Made by a program: the position numbers and the translations under genes
The notes under the pieces: model-generated
What the model was told of the DNA's origin: nothing
What the model saw: the letters and a program-made list of their open reading frames with translations, nothing else
The model's database searches: none
Shown here: one piece after another, positions 42,105 through 51,004 of the stretch
How positions within the stretch are numbered: the first letter of the stretch is position 1
Layout: each line of letters opens with the position of its first letter
Assembly (NCBI GenBank): GCA_031400505.1
Contig: JANNPZ010000023.1
Span: 61,022 to 125,021, forward strand
DNA: 64,000 nt
Source of the DNA: JAIYDJ01 sp031400505
GTDB taxonomy: Bacteria > Pseudomonadota > Alphaproteobacteria > Rhodobacterales > Rhodobacteraceae
Reading direction: 5' to 3'

Positions 42105-43196
42105 ATGCGGATCGCCTATTACGCCCCTCTAAAATCGCCCGATCACCCGGTGCCATCAGGAGACCGGCTGATGGCGCGGATGCTGCGCGGGGCGCTGGCG
42201 TCGGGAGGGGATGACGTCGCGTTGGTCTCGGATCTGCGCAGCTATTGCGGCGACCCCGACAACACTGAACTGGCGGCGGACATCGCGGACCGTGCCGCAT
42301 CTGAGCGTTTGCGCATCGCGGCGTCATGGGCCCAGAAAGCGCCGGCACTCTGGGTAAGCTATCATCCCTATTACAAATCCCCGGACCTGATCGGTCCTGC
42401 GTTGTGCCGCGATTTCGGCGTGCCATATGTCACGATCGAAAGCTCTTATTCGGCGCGCCGCAATATCAGGCTTTGGGCGTCAAGTCAGGCCGCGGTTCAG
42501 CAAGGTTTGACACAGGCTGCTGTCAATATCTGTCTGACGGCGCGCGATCGCGCCGGTATCCTTGCGGCCGTACCCGATGCGCGACTGGCCGATTTGCCAC
42601 CGTTCATTGATCCGACCCTTTGCCTTGGCGCACGGGGATATCACTCGGGGCCAGTCCGTCTGATTGCCGTGGCGATGATGCGCGCGGGCGACAAGTTCGA
42701 CAGTTACACGATGCTAGCTGCCGCGCTGACCGGGCTTTACACGCTTGACTGGCGCCTGACGATCATCGGTACAGGGGCCATGGAACCTGCGGTGCACGCC
42801 CTGTTCGCGCCGCTGCACGACAAAGTGGATTGGGCGGGTCAGTGCACCCCGGCCCAAGTGGCGGATCATCTGCTGCAAAGCGACGTCTACGTATGGCCCG
42901 GATACGGCGAGGCTTACGGATTGGCCTACCTCGAGGCGCAAGCAGCGGGTCTGCCGGTGGTCGCACAACGGGTGGCAGGCGTGCCGGAAGTTGTCACAGA
43001 GACGCGCGGCTTGCTGACCCCGCCCGGCGATGTTCCCGCCTACCGAGCAGCCATAGCATCATTGATCACGGATGCCGTCTTGCGCCAACGGCTGGGGCAG
43101 GCGGCGCGGACAGAAGTGCTGGCGCGGCATTCGTTTCAAGCGGCTTCGGCGCGGTTGCAGGGCATTCTGGCCGCTGCGGAAAAGGTGAAGGCATGA
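42105..43196 (+). CDS. GT4 glycosyltransferase
   Basis: A 363-residue GT-B protein beginning MRIAYYAPLKSPDHPVPSGDR, with the typical N-terminal G-D loop. The C-terminal domain has VAMMRAGDKFDSYTMLA, LTIIGTGAMEPAVHALF and the donor-site sequence VWPGYGEAYGLAYLEAQAAGLPVVA, which holds the EX7E-like pair of family 4 transferases. It overlaps the polysaccharide deacetylase-like gene by four bases (ATGA). This makes a two-gene unit probably acting on the same glycan. Donor unknown. It may belong to the unusual cluster downstream rather than to the wzx/wzy set, since a 150-bp gap separates it from wzx. Confidence 0.85.
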   Translation: MRIAYYAPLKSPDHPVPSGDRLMARMLRGALASGGDDVALVSDLRSYCGDPDNTELAADIADRAASERLRIAASWAQKAPALWVSYHPYYKSPDLIGPALCRDFGVPYVTIESSYSARRNIRLWASSQAAVQQGLTQAAVNICLTARDRAGILAAVPDARLADLPPFIDPTLCLGARGYHSGPVRLIAVAMMRAGDKFDSYTMLAAALTGLYTLDWRLTIIGTGAMEPAVHALFAPLHDKVDWAGQCTPAQVADHLLQSDVYVWPGYGEAYGLAYLEAQAAGLPVVAQRVAGVPEVVTETRGLLTPPGDVPAYRAAIASLITDAVLRQRLGQAARTEVLARHSFQAASARLQGILAAAEKVKA

Positions 43197-43939
43197 CCGA
43201 TCCCTATGCGCCGCTGCGTACAGCCCTTGACGGCTTTGCGGCGGCAGGAACCCCGGCCCGGTTCTGGCTTCGCGACGATGACACCGTAGAACCAACAGCG
43301 GCGCTTAACCGCCTGCTGGATCTGGGGGCCGAATATGACGTGCCGCTGACGCTGGCGGTCATTCCGCAGCATACGACTCTGGCGCTTGTCGAAAGGCTTG
43401 AGGGATGTGCGGTGGAAGTGGTGCCCCATGGCTGGTCGCATCGCAATCATGCGGCACCGGGAAAGAAGTCTTGCGAACTTGGCCCTGACCGACCCGCTGC
43501 GTCGGTGCTTGCCGAACTTGCGGCGGGTCTTGCGCATTTGCAGACACTGCATGGCCCGCGGGCAATTCCAGTGCTTGTGCCGCCATGGAACCGCATCGAT
43601 CGGGCCCTGATCCCGATGCTGCCCGGCGTGGGTTTTACGGGGCTGTCGGTGTTCGGGCCCGAGACGGGCAACCCGCCACCCAAGCGCTGGAATGTCCATG
43701 TCGATCTGATCGACTGGCGCGGCACGCGCGGCGGACGCGATCCGGCAGAGTTGGTGGCAGACCTTTTGGCGCGGCTGATGGTTGTGGCGCGGACCGGATC
43801 GGCGGTCGGCTATCTGACCCACCACCTGGTACACGATCAGGCTGCCTGGTCATTCACCGAACAGTTGTTCGCAATTACCAGCGAACACCCCGGCGCAGAC
43901 TGGCAACCGCTGTCCCGGCTTATGGCCGGGGCAGATTGA
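43193..43939 (+). CDS. Polysaccharide deacetylase-like protein
   Basis: A 248-residue protein with a NodB-like fold. RFWLRDDDTVEPTAAL provides the metal-binding Asp pair, VPLTLAVIPQH the next strand, and VEVVPHGWSHRNHA the HxxxH-type metal histidines. A late VPPWNRID resembles the catalytic-arginine region. Lacking a signal peptide, it would act in the cytoplasm on lipid-linked or nucleotide-linked sugars, or on another carbohydrate. It is translationally coupled to the upstream glycosyltransferase. Its 3' end overlaps the converging MBL gene by 20 bp. Confidence 0.8.
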   Translation: MTDPYAPLRTALDGFAAAGTPARFWLRDDDTVEPTAALNRLLDLGAEYDVPLTLAVIPQHTTLALVERLEGCAVEVVPHGWSHRNHAAPGKKSCELGPDRPAASVLAELAAGLAHLQTLHGPRAIPVLVPPWNRIDRALIPMLPGVGFTGLSVFGPETGNPPPKRWNVHVDLIDWRGTRGGRDPAELVADLLARLMVVARTGSAVGYLTHHLVHDQAAWSFTEQLFAITSEHPGADWQPLSRLMAGAD

Positions 43940-44765
43940 TGACACTCAGCTGACCATCGCGGGCAAAGAACGCACCGGGCAGAATGGCCTGCGCCTGCGC
44001 CTCGAGAGCATGCAGATCGGTGTCGGTGCGCCAGGGTGCGTGGTGTGTCATTCCCACCCTGCCAACGCCGGCTGCCTGCGCCAAAGCGATCGCCTGCTGC
44101 CATGATGAATGGCCAAAGCCGCGAAACAGCGACATCTCGGATTCCGTATAGCAGGCGTCGTACAGGAACAGATCAACACCTTCGATCAGGCTCAGTACCG
44201 CTTCGTCCAGAACACCGGACTGATGTTCGGTGTCGGTGATGATCGCCATCGACCGCCCCCGCCAGGTAATGCGATAGCCCACTGCACCTCCGGGATGGTT
44301 CAGATTGCCGGTGCGCAGGGTGATCCCGTCCTCGGGGTGCAATAGATCCCCGGGAGAGAAGTCATGGCACTGAACATGCGCGGGGCAAATGTCGGGCGTT
44401 ACCGGAAAGAACGGGGGATGCATGAAACTGCGGATCATCGCAGTTGTGGTGCATTCCCGCCCCATATGGCCCGCCCAGATATCGAGCGTCGCCGCAGGAT
44501 CGAACAATCCGCCGTAGAACGGAAATCCGATGATGTGGTCATAATGGCAATGGGTGAACAACAGGTGCGTCCGCTTGACGCCCTGTGCCTTCAGCGCGCG
44601 CCCTGCTGGCAACAGGCCCGATCCTGCGTCGAACAACAGCACATGTTCGCCACAGCGGACCTCGACGCAGCTTGTGCTGCCGCCGAATTCAACGAATTCC
44701 GGGCCGGACACCGGCAGGCTGCCCCGCGTGCCCCAGGTGCGCAGTTGAAACAGGTCTGACGTCAC
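43920..44765 (-). CDS. MBL-fold metallo-hydrolase, cyclic-nucleotide phosphodiesterase-like
   Basis: A 281-residue metallo-beta-lactamase fold protein. The N-terminus WGTRGSLPVSGPEFVEFGG with STSCVEVRCG, and then LLFDAGSGL, is the pattern of an MBL group that often occurs fused or adjacent to cyclic-nucleotide-binding domains and is annotated as phosphodiesterase. The metal motif is FTHCHYDHIIGFPF (HxHxDH), followed by NHPGGAVGYRI, TDTEHQSG and MTHHAPWR. It could hydrolyse a cyclic phosphodiester. A lone cNMP-binding protein is encoded 1.7 kb away. No signal peptide. Family assignment is firm, substrate inferred. Confidence 0.8.
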   Translation of the reverse strand: MTSDLFQLRTWGTRGSLPVSGPEFVEFGGSTSCVEVRCGEHVLLFDAGSGLLPAGRALKAQGVKRTHLLFTHCHYDHIIGFPFYGGLFDPAATLDIWAGHMGRECTTTAMIRSFMHPPFFPVTPDICPAHVQCHDFSPGDLLHPEDGITLRTGNLNHPGGAVGYRITWRGRSMAIITDTEHQSGVLDEAVLSLIEGVDLFLYDACYTESEMSLFRGFGHSSWQQAIALAQAAGVGRVGMTHHAPWRTDTDLHALEAQAQAILPGAFFARDGQLSVINLPRP

Positions 44766-44956
44766 GCTATTGCGCCCCGTGGCCTATTGCAGGGGCTGAC
44801 CGCGCAGCAGGGTCCGGGGTGAGCAGACATGACGACATCCAGCGATCAGAACCGGGCCGTCTTGCGACCCCAGTCAAATCCTAGTGAACCCGTGTGCAAG
44901 AAGCGAGAGATGATTTTCAGCGCGCAGCACCGCAGGTTTGCCTGGAAAACGGGCGC

Positions 44957-46501
44957 ATGAACGTGATGCAGGACTTTCGCATCGCCGTTATTGCCGATCC
45001 GCATCTGCATGATATTGAGGCGGATTTTGGCACCGGGCCCGGGCGCAGCTTTCGTCCTGCGTCAGATGTCGTCAAATCGCTGCGGGTGTTCAACGAAACC
45101 GCCCCTGCCTTGCGCCATGCCCTGACTGACATTGCATCGCGTGGAATTCGGGATGTTGTTCTGCTGGGGGACTTGACGGATGACGGGCAAATTGGGGCTC
45201 TTGACGCGTTGCAGCGCCTGTTGGACGAGGCGCGTGGCCGGGGCCTGCAGTTCTGGGCTGTGCCCGGAAATCACGACGTCTTCGCGGATTGCGGGCGGCA
45301 TCGGTCCCGAAGGATTGCCAATGCGGCGGGCGGATACGATCTGCTGACCAGCGATCCCAACCGCCACGATTCTACGGCGGATGTGGTTCGCCTGGCGCCA
45401 CGGATGCGGTGCCTGGGTATGCCCGCCGGTCTGCCAGCGCAAACCGGATATCGCCGCGGCCCGCACGATCTGCATTGGGAAACCCCTTTCGGAACCGTCA
45501 GCGACCCTGATGCCCGCCGATATGCCGTCAGTTCGGCAGACGGCACCGTGACCCGGTACCTGATGGATGCCTCGTATCTGATAGAGCCCGCACCCGGGGT
45601 CTGGCTGCTGATGATCGACGCCAACGTCTGGGTGCCTTACGGTCAGGACCGACCCGAAGGCGCAGACGCCTTTGCCGACGCGACCGACGCGGGATGGACT
45701 GCGATGCTGACGCACAAGGCGTTCGTTCTGACCTGGATGCGCGATGTGGCGACGCGCGCGGCGCAGCAGGGCAAGCGGTTGCTGACCTTTTCGCACTATC
45801 CGGTGATCGACCCCTTTTTAGACAGCCGCAGAGACGAGATCGCATTTCTGGGCGAAATCCCTTTGTCGCGGCGCTGTCCACCCAAGGCGGTCGCAAATGC
45901 AGTTGCCGCGACGGGGATCGGTGTTCATTTCAGCGGTCACTTGCACCTGAATGCCACATCGCGGATCAGTGATGATCCGCATTGGCTGGTCGATGTGGCC
46001 GTGCCGTCACTGGCGGCCTACCCTGCGGCCTACAAGATCGTCACGGTGAGCGACCAACTGCACGTGGAAACCATTCCGATCGGCTCCATGCCGATGCCTG
46101 CGGACAGTGTCTATCCGGAAAAGCTGGCGGGTCACACAACCTATGGTCAGTTTCTGGCGGCGCACGCCCGCCATCTGGTGACGCGCAGGCACTTGCGGCG
46201 CGAATGGCCGGTCAGTCTTGCAACCCTCGCCACCAATCAGACCCTTGCCGACATGACCGGCCGCCCGGAAGGTGCCGATCTGGCCGCCATCGACGTGATT
46301 TCGGATTTTTATCTGCTGCGCATGGGACGGGAGTTTGCCGCGGATCTGATCTCGCCGGATCGGTTGGCAATGTACCGTGCCGTTCCGATCCGTGACACGC
46401 AATGGTCTCCGTTTCTGGCGATGATCCGCAGCTATTTGTCTGAACTGCCTGCGCGGCGTTTTCGCATCGATCCGCAAACCGGGGCCGTCAGCCCGATCTA
46501 G
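44957..46501 (+). CDS. Calcineurin-like metallophosphoesterase
   Basis: A 514-residue protein with all five calcineurin-like blocks: VIADPHLHD (DxH), LLGDLTDDGQ (GDxxD), PGNHDVF (GNHD), FSHYPVID (the later H) and FSGHLHLNA (GHxH). The first 390 residues form the catalytic domain; about 120 C-terminal residues form a helical extension (HARHLVTRRHLRREWP). Relatives include CpdA-type cyclic-nucleotide phosphodiesterases as well as nucleotidases. The neighbouring MBL hydrolase and cNMP-binding protein favour a phosphodiesterase role, without proof. ATG 44957 is chosen; the frame continues to 44894. It overlaps the converging cNMP-binding gene by four bases. Confidence 0.82.
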   Translation: MNVMQDFRIAVIADPHLHDIEADFGTGPGRSFRPASDVVKSLRVFNETAPALRHALTDIASRGIRDVVLLGDLTDDGQIGALDALQRLLDEARGRGLQFWAVPGNHDVFADCGRHRSRRIANAAGGYDLLTSDPNRHDSTADVVRLAPRMRCLGMPAGLPAQTGYRRGPHDLHWETPFGTVSDPDARRYAVSSADGTVTRYLMDASYLIEPAPGVWLLMIDANVWVPYGQDRPEGADAFADATDAGWTAMLTHKAFVLTWMRDVATRAAQQGKRLLTFSHYPVIDPFLDSRRDEIAFLGEIPLSRRCPPKAVANAVAATGIGVHFSGHLHLNATSRISDDPHWLVDVAVPSLAAYPAAYKIVTVSDQLHVETIPIGSMPMPADSVYPEKLAGHTTYGQFLAAHARHLVTRRHLRREWPVSLATLATNQTLADMTGRPEGADLAAIDVISDFYLLRMGREFAADLISPDRLAMYRAVPIRDTQWSPFLAMIRSYLSELPARRFRIDPQTGAVSPI

Positions 46502-46956
46502 TGCATGGTAAGCTTGCTGCGCGCGATGGTCAGTTCGGTCGTCGTAGCACTGAGCCGCGTTGCAAGAACCCGCATCACCTCGATGGTGATTTCGGGGAAA
46601 TCCGACATCAGCTTCAGGAATTGCTCTTTGCCGATCCGCAAAGCTTCGACCTGGCCTTTCGCACGCACGGTCGCAGTGCGGCTGCCGTCGCACAGAATCG
46701 CGATTTCGCCCACGATTGCGTTGCGGCTGACCTCTGCGACCTTGATCAAACCCGCGTCCGATCCGGTCAGGATGTCGGCATTGCCCGACAGGATGACATA
46801 GGCCGCATCCCCCGGATCGCCCTGATGGAACAACACATCGCCTTCGCCAAAGCTGACCCGCTGCGAGGTAAACGCCAGCAGCTTCAGTTTTCCCGGATCA
46901 ACCCCGGCGAAAAGCGGCACTTGCCGCAGCATTTGCACTTCGTCTTTCAGCAGCAT
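46498..46956 (-). CDS. Stand-alone cyclic-nucleotide-binding domain protein
   Basis: A 152-residue protein consisting of one CNBD. It has FGEGDVLFHQGDPGDAAYVILSG, split as FGEGDVLFHQGDPGD and AAYVILSG, then the phosphate-binding cassette IVGEIAILCDGSRTATV with its Glu and Arg ligands. C-terminal helices ending TIARSKL follow. No helix-turn-helix, kinase, channel or transferase domain is attached, so it probably acts as a regulatory subunit. The gene lies 34 bp downstream of the ABC-exporter-like gene on the same strand, suggesting that the two products work together. Confidence 0.87.
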   Translation of the reverse strand: MLLKDEVQMLRQVPLFAGVDPGKLKLLAFTSQRVSFGEGDVLFHQGDPGDAAYVILSGNADILTGSDAGLIKVAEVSRNAIVGEIAILCDGSRTATVRAKGQVEALRIGKEQFLKLMSDFPEITIEVMRVLATRLSATTTELTIARSKLTMH

Positions 46957-46990
46957 GTCGCCTCCTGTTCTGTCAAAATGGCCCGAGCAA

Positions 46991-49711
46991 TCACGGACGA
47001 CGCAATTGTTTCAACACGCTGTCCTGCGCCATCAACGCAGCCGTTGTGCCATCTTCCACCAATGTTCCGGCTTTGAACACTACCACCCGGTCAAAATGTT
47101 CGGTCTGCGACGGATTGGCCAGCACCCAGATGATCCCCGGTTGCCGCCCATCCGTTCGCAACAGACGCAAGCTATTGTGCAGGATCTGGTCCTGCAGCCG
47201 TGCATCCAGACCCTGCATGGGTTTGTTGAACACATAGTAGTCGGACTGAGCGAGCATGCCGCGCGCCAGGTTAAGCTTTTGCCGCTGCACCGGGGTCAAC
47301 CGCTTGCCCTGGGTGCCCACATTGAAATCAAGACCGATAGAGAACACTCGTTCGGTAAGATTTTGCGACACCAGAAGATCGCGCACCGCGGCTTGCACCC
47401 GTTCGGTTCCGTCCGAATGCTTGAGGCTGATGCGCCCGAAAAGCACGTTGTCAAGCAGACTTGCCGAGGCGGAATAGCGCGCGGGGTCGTATTGCTCGAT
47501 GGCGTCATGCAGGTCGGGTGGGAGAAATTCGTGGAATTGCTGGCGCGCCGCGACGATCTTGGCGCGCAAAGCGTCTGTCAGCAGGCCAAAACGGTGGCGG
47601 GGTTCGACATAGGAAAAGCTGAGCCGGATGATCTGTCCCTGCTGTTCTTCGGTGGCGCTTGCAAAACCATCCGGCCGCAAACGCTGCAGCAACACCTGAT
47701 AGGTCGGGATGTCATCTGGTGTCATGAAGGTCAGCGTCTGAAAGAACGGATGATCTGGCGGCAGGTCCGAAAAGAGTTCGATCGCTGTCTGGGCTATCTC
47801 GTAGCCCATCGCAAACAACTCCTCTGCCAGCCCGTCGCGCCCGATGACCGAGCGGAAATAGGGGTTCTGGCCGATGGTGGCGTTTTGCAGGGTCGGACCG
47901 ACAGCGGTGCCGAACAACAGGTTCTCGCCGACGGTCGCCTCGATGTTGTAGGTTCCCGGCTGGAACGGTACGATCAGATCGCGCAATCCGCGTGACGCCA
48001 GTTCGGCGCGCAGGGCAGTGCGCAGGGCGACTACATCATCGGCCAAGCCGTGGTACATGGACGGCTCGATCGTCGATCGCAACGCCAGATCGATGATGTC
48101 ACGGTCCAATTGCACGGCTTGCAGGACGGTTTGCAACCACGTCGACAAACCGGCCGGCCCATCGACGCCGGCGGCGGCATAGTCGATCCAGTCACTGTCG
48201 AAATCGAAATCCGGGTTGCCAGCGCGATGAGCTTCTGCGGTGTAATCGTTGCGCCGCATCTGCGCATCCGCGTCGCGGACAGGTGGCCGCATTGGCGCAT
48301 GCCTTAGCCGATAAACCAGGTTTTCGCGCACCGTGGCCGAAAAGAACCAGGCATCGGGCCCGGCATAGGACACCCGCCGCCCGGTGATCGCCTCTGGCAG
48401 GGTCAGGATATCGGTATCGCCCGCAGCGACCTTGCCACCCTTGGGCCACACGATACGGGCTATTGCCTCGGCCAGCGCTTCACCGCCGCCGCCGGCCTCG
48501 CCCACCACGGCCACTGTCTCACCGGGGTTCAGGCGAAGGTTCAGACGTTCGATCTGTGCTGCCCCGCTGTCGTCGGCAATCCGCAGGTTCACAACGTTCA
48601 AAGGCCGCTGCATCACGCCGGCTTCGGGGGTTTCGGTCAGGACCTGCAACGCGGGGTCAAGAAGGTCATCCACCGCGAACTGATTGACCACCTGAGTGTA
48701 CTTGACCTGAACGTCCTGCCGGTTCTGATCCCAGTCGATCAACTCTTTCAGCGGCCCCGGAAGGTCCTTGTAGGCCCCGATCACGGCTACCAACTGGCCG
48801 ATATCGAGCCGGTCGTTCAACGCGAGATAGCCGCCGACAGAGTAGAACAGGAACGGGGTCACTTGCGACAGGAAATTGTTGATGAACTTGACGATGAATT
48901 TCCACTGATAGATATCAAAGCGGATCTGGAAGATCCTGCCGAGCCGGGCGGCAATATCGGCGCGTTCGACATTCGATGTGTCGTAGGTATGGATCGTGTT
49001 GATCCCTTCGACGATCTCACTGACCCGGCCCGCCAGATGCCGCGCGGTCAGCTGTCGTTCGCGCCCCAGCACCAATAGACGGCGGCGCATGCGCGGAATG
49101 ATGGTGAACTGCACCGCGACGAGCGCGGCCGTAATCACACCCAGCCAGAAGCTTTGCAGAAAGATGAACATTAGCGCGGTCGTTGCCTGTCCGCCCAGCA
49201 ACACGGGCGTCACAAAGGCGTCGCCAGCGAAACCACCCATTGGTTCCACCTCGTCCTTGATCATGCTTGACACCTCGGCACCCTTCACCCGCCGAAAGGT
49301 TTCCGGGGGAAACCGAAGGACACGATCGACCAGCTCGAACCGGATGCGGCGCAGCAAACGTTCTCCCAGACGGCCTTTGAAGGTATTGATGTAAAGCTTG
49401 AACAGCCCGTTTATGATCACAAGACCCAGAAAGACGCCCGACAAGGCAAAGAGCATCGGCATCCGTTCCAGCGGAATGCCGGGCAACACCGTGACGTCGC
49501 CCAGAAACGGCAGGGTCAGCGAGACCTTCATGAAAAGCTGCGTATCGGAGGCCGCCTCGAACCCGCCACCGGTTATCGGGCCGTTGACAATCTGCTTGGG
49601 CAGATCGAGTGCAAGGAAATACGGGATCATCGACAAGATGACGATGGCCAGCACCCAGACCTGCTGTGGGCGGGTATAGGTCCAGATATATCTCGAAAGA
49701 TTGGGTTCCAT
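46991..49711 (-). CDS. ABC-exporter-like protein with catalytically degenerate, expanded NBD
   Basis: A 906-residue protein. Residues 1-330 are a type IV ABC-exporter transmembrane domain with about six helices and the coupling-type sequence GAEVSSMIKDEVEPMGGF. The nucleotide-binding region (about 370-900) lacks the catalytic residues. Walker A is GEAGGGGEA (404-412) without Lys, the signature is LTPVQRQKLNLARG (805-818), Walker B is YYVFNKP (825-831) with Asn and Lys where Asp and Glu belong, and the H-loop reads WVLANP. Walker A and the signature lie about 400 residues apart, against about 110 normally. Q-loop-like phrases recur three times: ATVRENLVYRL (459), ATVGENLLFG (592) and SLLDNVLFG (751). 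Export driven by its own ATP hydrolysis is unlikely. Confidence 0.85.
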   Translation of the reverse strand: MEPNLSRYIWTYTRPQQVWVLAIVILSMIPYFLALDLPKQIVNGPITGGGFEAASDTQLFMKVSLTLPFLGDVTVLPGIPLERMPMLFALSGVFLGLVIINGLFKLYINTFKGRLGERLLRRIRFELVDRVLRFPPETFRRVKGAEVSSMIKDEVEPMGGFAGDAFVTPVLLGGQATTALMFIFLQSFWLGVITAALVAVQFTIIPRMRRRLLVLGRERQLTARHLAGRVSEIVEGINTIHTYDTSNVERADIAARLGRIFQIRFDIYQWKFIVKFINNFLSQVTPFLFYSVGGYLALNDRLDIGQLVAVIGAYKDLPGPLKELIDWDQNRQDVQVKYTQVVNQFAVDDLLDPALQVLTETPEAGVMQRPLNVVNLRIADDSGAAQIERLNLRLNPGETVAVVGEAGGGGEALAEAIARIVWPKGGKVAAGDTDILTLPEAITGRRVSYAGPDAWFFSATVRENLVYRLRHAPMRPPVRDADAQMRRNDYTAEAHRAGNPDFDFDSDWIDYAAAGVDGPAGLSTWLQTVLQAVQLDRDIIDLALRSTIEPSMYHGLADDVVALRTALRAELASRGLRDLIVPFQPGTYNIEATVGENLLFGTAVGPTLQNATIGQNPYFRSVIGRDGLAEELFAMGYEIAQTAIELFSDLPPDHPFFQTLTFMTPDDIPTYQVLLQRLRPDGFASATEEQQGQIIRLSFSYVEPRHRFGLLTDALRAKIVAARQQFHEFLPPDLHDAIEQYDPARYSASASLLDNVLFGRISLKHSDGTERVQAAVRDLLVSQNLTERVFSIGLDFNVGTQGKRLTPVQRQKLNLARGMLAQSDYYVFNKPMQGLDARLQDQILHNSLRLLRTDGRQPGIIWVLANPSQTEHFDRVVVFKAGTLVEDGTTAALMAQDSVLKQLRRP

Positions 49712-49813
49712 GGGTGGCCATCTTCTTGCTTAAGGCGCGTCAGGCAAACCTAGCAGCCGGGCGTGCGTGGTGTCTAGGACGGTGCAGTTTCGGTGCAGTT
49801 TCGGGGCGGGACC

Positions 49814-49837
49814 GGGGGTTCGCGATCCCGGACCCCC
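49814..49837 (-). terminator. GGGGGT/ACCCCC hairpin downstream of a glycosyltransferase gene
   Basis: A 6-bp GC stem with a 12-base loop lies between the 3' end of the glycosyltransferase at 49880 and the start of the exporter-like gene at 49711. An 11-bp tandem repeat (CGGTGCAGTTT twice, about 49780-49801) lies just beside it. It could terminate the upstream minus-strand glycosyltransferase operon. Confidence 0.35.
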
Positions 49838-49879
49838 ATCGGAAGCCCGGGCATAGATAAGGGGAGAAACCTGCTCATC

Positions 49880-51004
49880 CTACATGGCGGCGATCAGGTT
49901 GGCTGCATGGTCGGCCCCATTGAGGTCAAGGATACTTGCAGGTGGCAGCGGGGCGGACAGCGCACCGTCAATGGCAGCGGCCATGGTGGCAGGCGTCAAG
50001 TCAGGCTCGAACAGGGCATGCGCCAGACCCAGAGCTGCAAGTCGCGACGCGCGCAAGGCCTGTTCGGTTTCCCCGTTGCCGGAAAACGGCACCAGAAGGC
50101 TGCGGCACCCGGCTTGCAGGACGTCACAAACGGTGTTGTAGCCCGCTTGCGACACCGACAGGGTCGCATTGCGCAACAACCCGCCAAAATCCGTCCGAAA
50201 CCGGATCAGAGTGGCATTGGCGGGCAAGTCGGCCTGCACAGAGGCAAAGCTTGCTTCCGGCATGTTCACGCCGCCAATCAGGCACCAGGTCAGATGTGGT
50301 GGCAGATGCCGGATTGCCCCCGCAACTGCGCCGAGCATGGCAGAGCCGACCGCACCACCCCCTGCTGACACCACGATGTCGAACCGGTCGGGGGCAGGTG
50401 CAGGCAGCGGTGCAGCGACGATGCCGCCATACATCGTCATCTCGGCAAGCTCATCGGCAAACGGAAACGTATCGCCCAACCGCACAAAGCCGGGGTCGCC
50501 ATGGACCAGGATGTGATCGAAGTACTGATGCGCATAGGCCAGCGTTTCGCGGTCCCGCTCGATCTTGCCGCGCTCTTGCAGGATATCGCGTACCGAGGAG
50601 ACGACCACGGGTCGCGGGGTCTGGTTGTGAATTTCGTCCAGCAGCGGCAGCAGTTCGAACCGCACCTGGCGGCGGCCGAAGGGGAACTGTTCGATCATCA
50701 CCACATCGGGGCGTGCGGCGCGATAGGCCGCCAGCAACAACGCAACTCGGCGCGCTTTGAACGCGTCGTCAATCGGCGTGCCCGATGCATCGAGCAGCCC
50801 CTTGAACCCCGCATCGCCCGCCCGGATTTCCGGCAGTGCGACATTGGTGATGCCGGGGCCGGGGAAGCCTGCAACCTTGGCGCCCCCGGTGATCATCGTC
50901 ACCTGCATGCCTTTGTGTCGCAACGCTTGTGCCACGTGGCTTGCCCGGGCAAGGTGGCCAATGCCCAACAGGTGCTGGACGTAGTAAAACACGCGTTTGG
51001 TCAT
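49880..51004 (-). CDS. Glycosyltransferase, MurG/family 28-like
   Basis: A 374-residue GT-B protein. It begins RVFYYVQHLLGIGHLARASHVAQAL, with the GHLxR acceptor-side motif of MurG-like enzymes. The C-terminal donor site contains VVSAGGGAVGSAMLGAV and SQAGYNTVCDVLQAGCRSLLVPFSG, the nucleotide-sugar motif. Family 28 members transfer UDP-sugars to lipid or glycan acceptors. It is last of three glycosyltransferase genes that overlap by four bases or fewer. The similar GLGHLRRCRTIAHAL in the gene at 52248 suggests an ancient duplication. Product unknown. Confidence 0.8.
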   Translation of the reverse strand: MTKRVFYYVQHLLGIGHLARASHVAQALRHKGMQVTMITGGAKVAGFPGPGITNVALPEIRAGDAGFKGLLDASGTPIDDAFKARRVALLLAAYRAARPDVVMIEQFPFGRRQVRFELLPLLDEIHNQTPRPVVVSSVRDILQERGKIERDRETLAYAHQYFDHILVHGDPGFVRLGDTFPFADELAEMTMYGGIVAAPLPAPAPDRFDIVVSAGGGAVGSAMLGAVAGAIRHLPPHLTWCLIGGVNMPEASFASVQADLPANATLIRFRTDFGGLLRNATLSVSQAGYNTVCDVLQAGCRSLLVPFSGNGETEQALRASRLAALGLAHALFEPDLTPATMAAAIDGALSAPLPPASILDLNGADHAANLIAAM

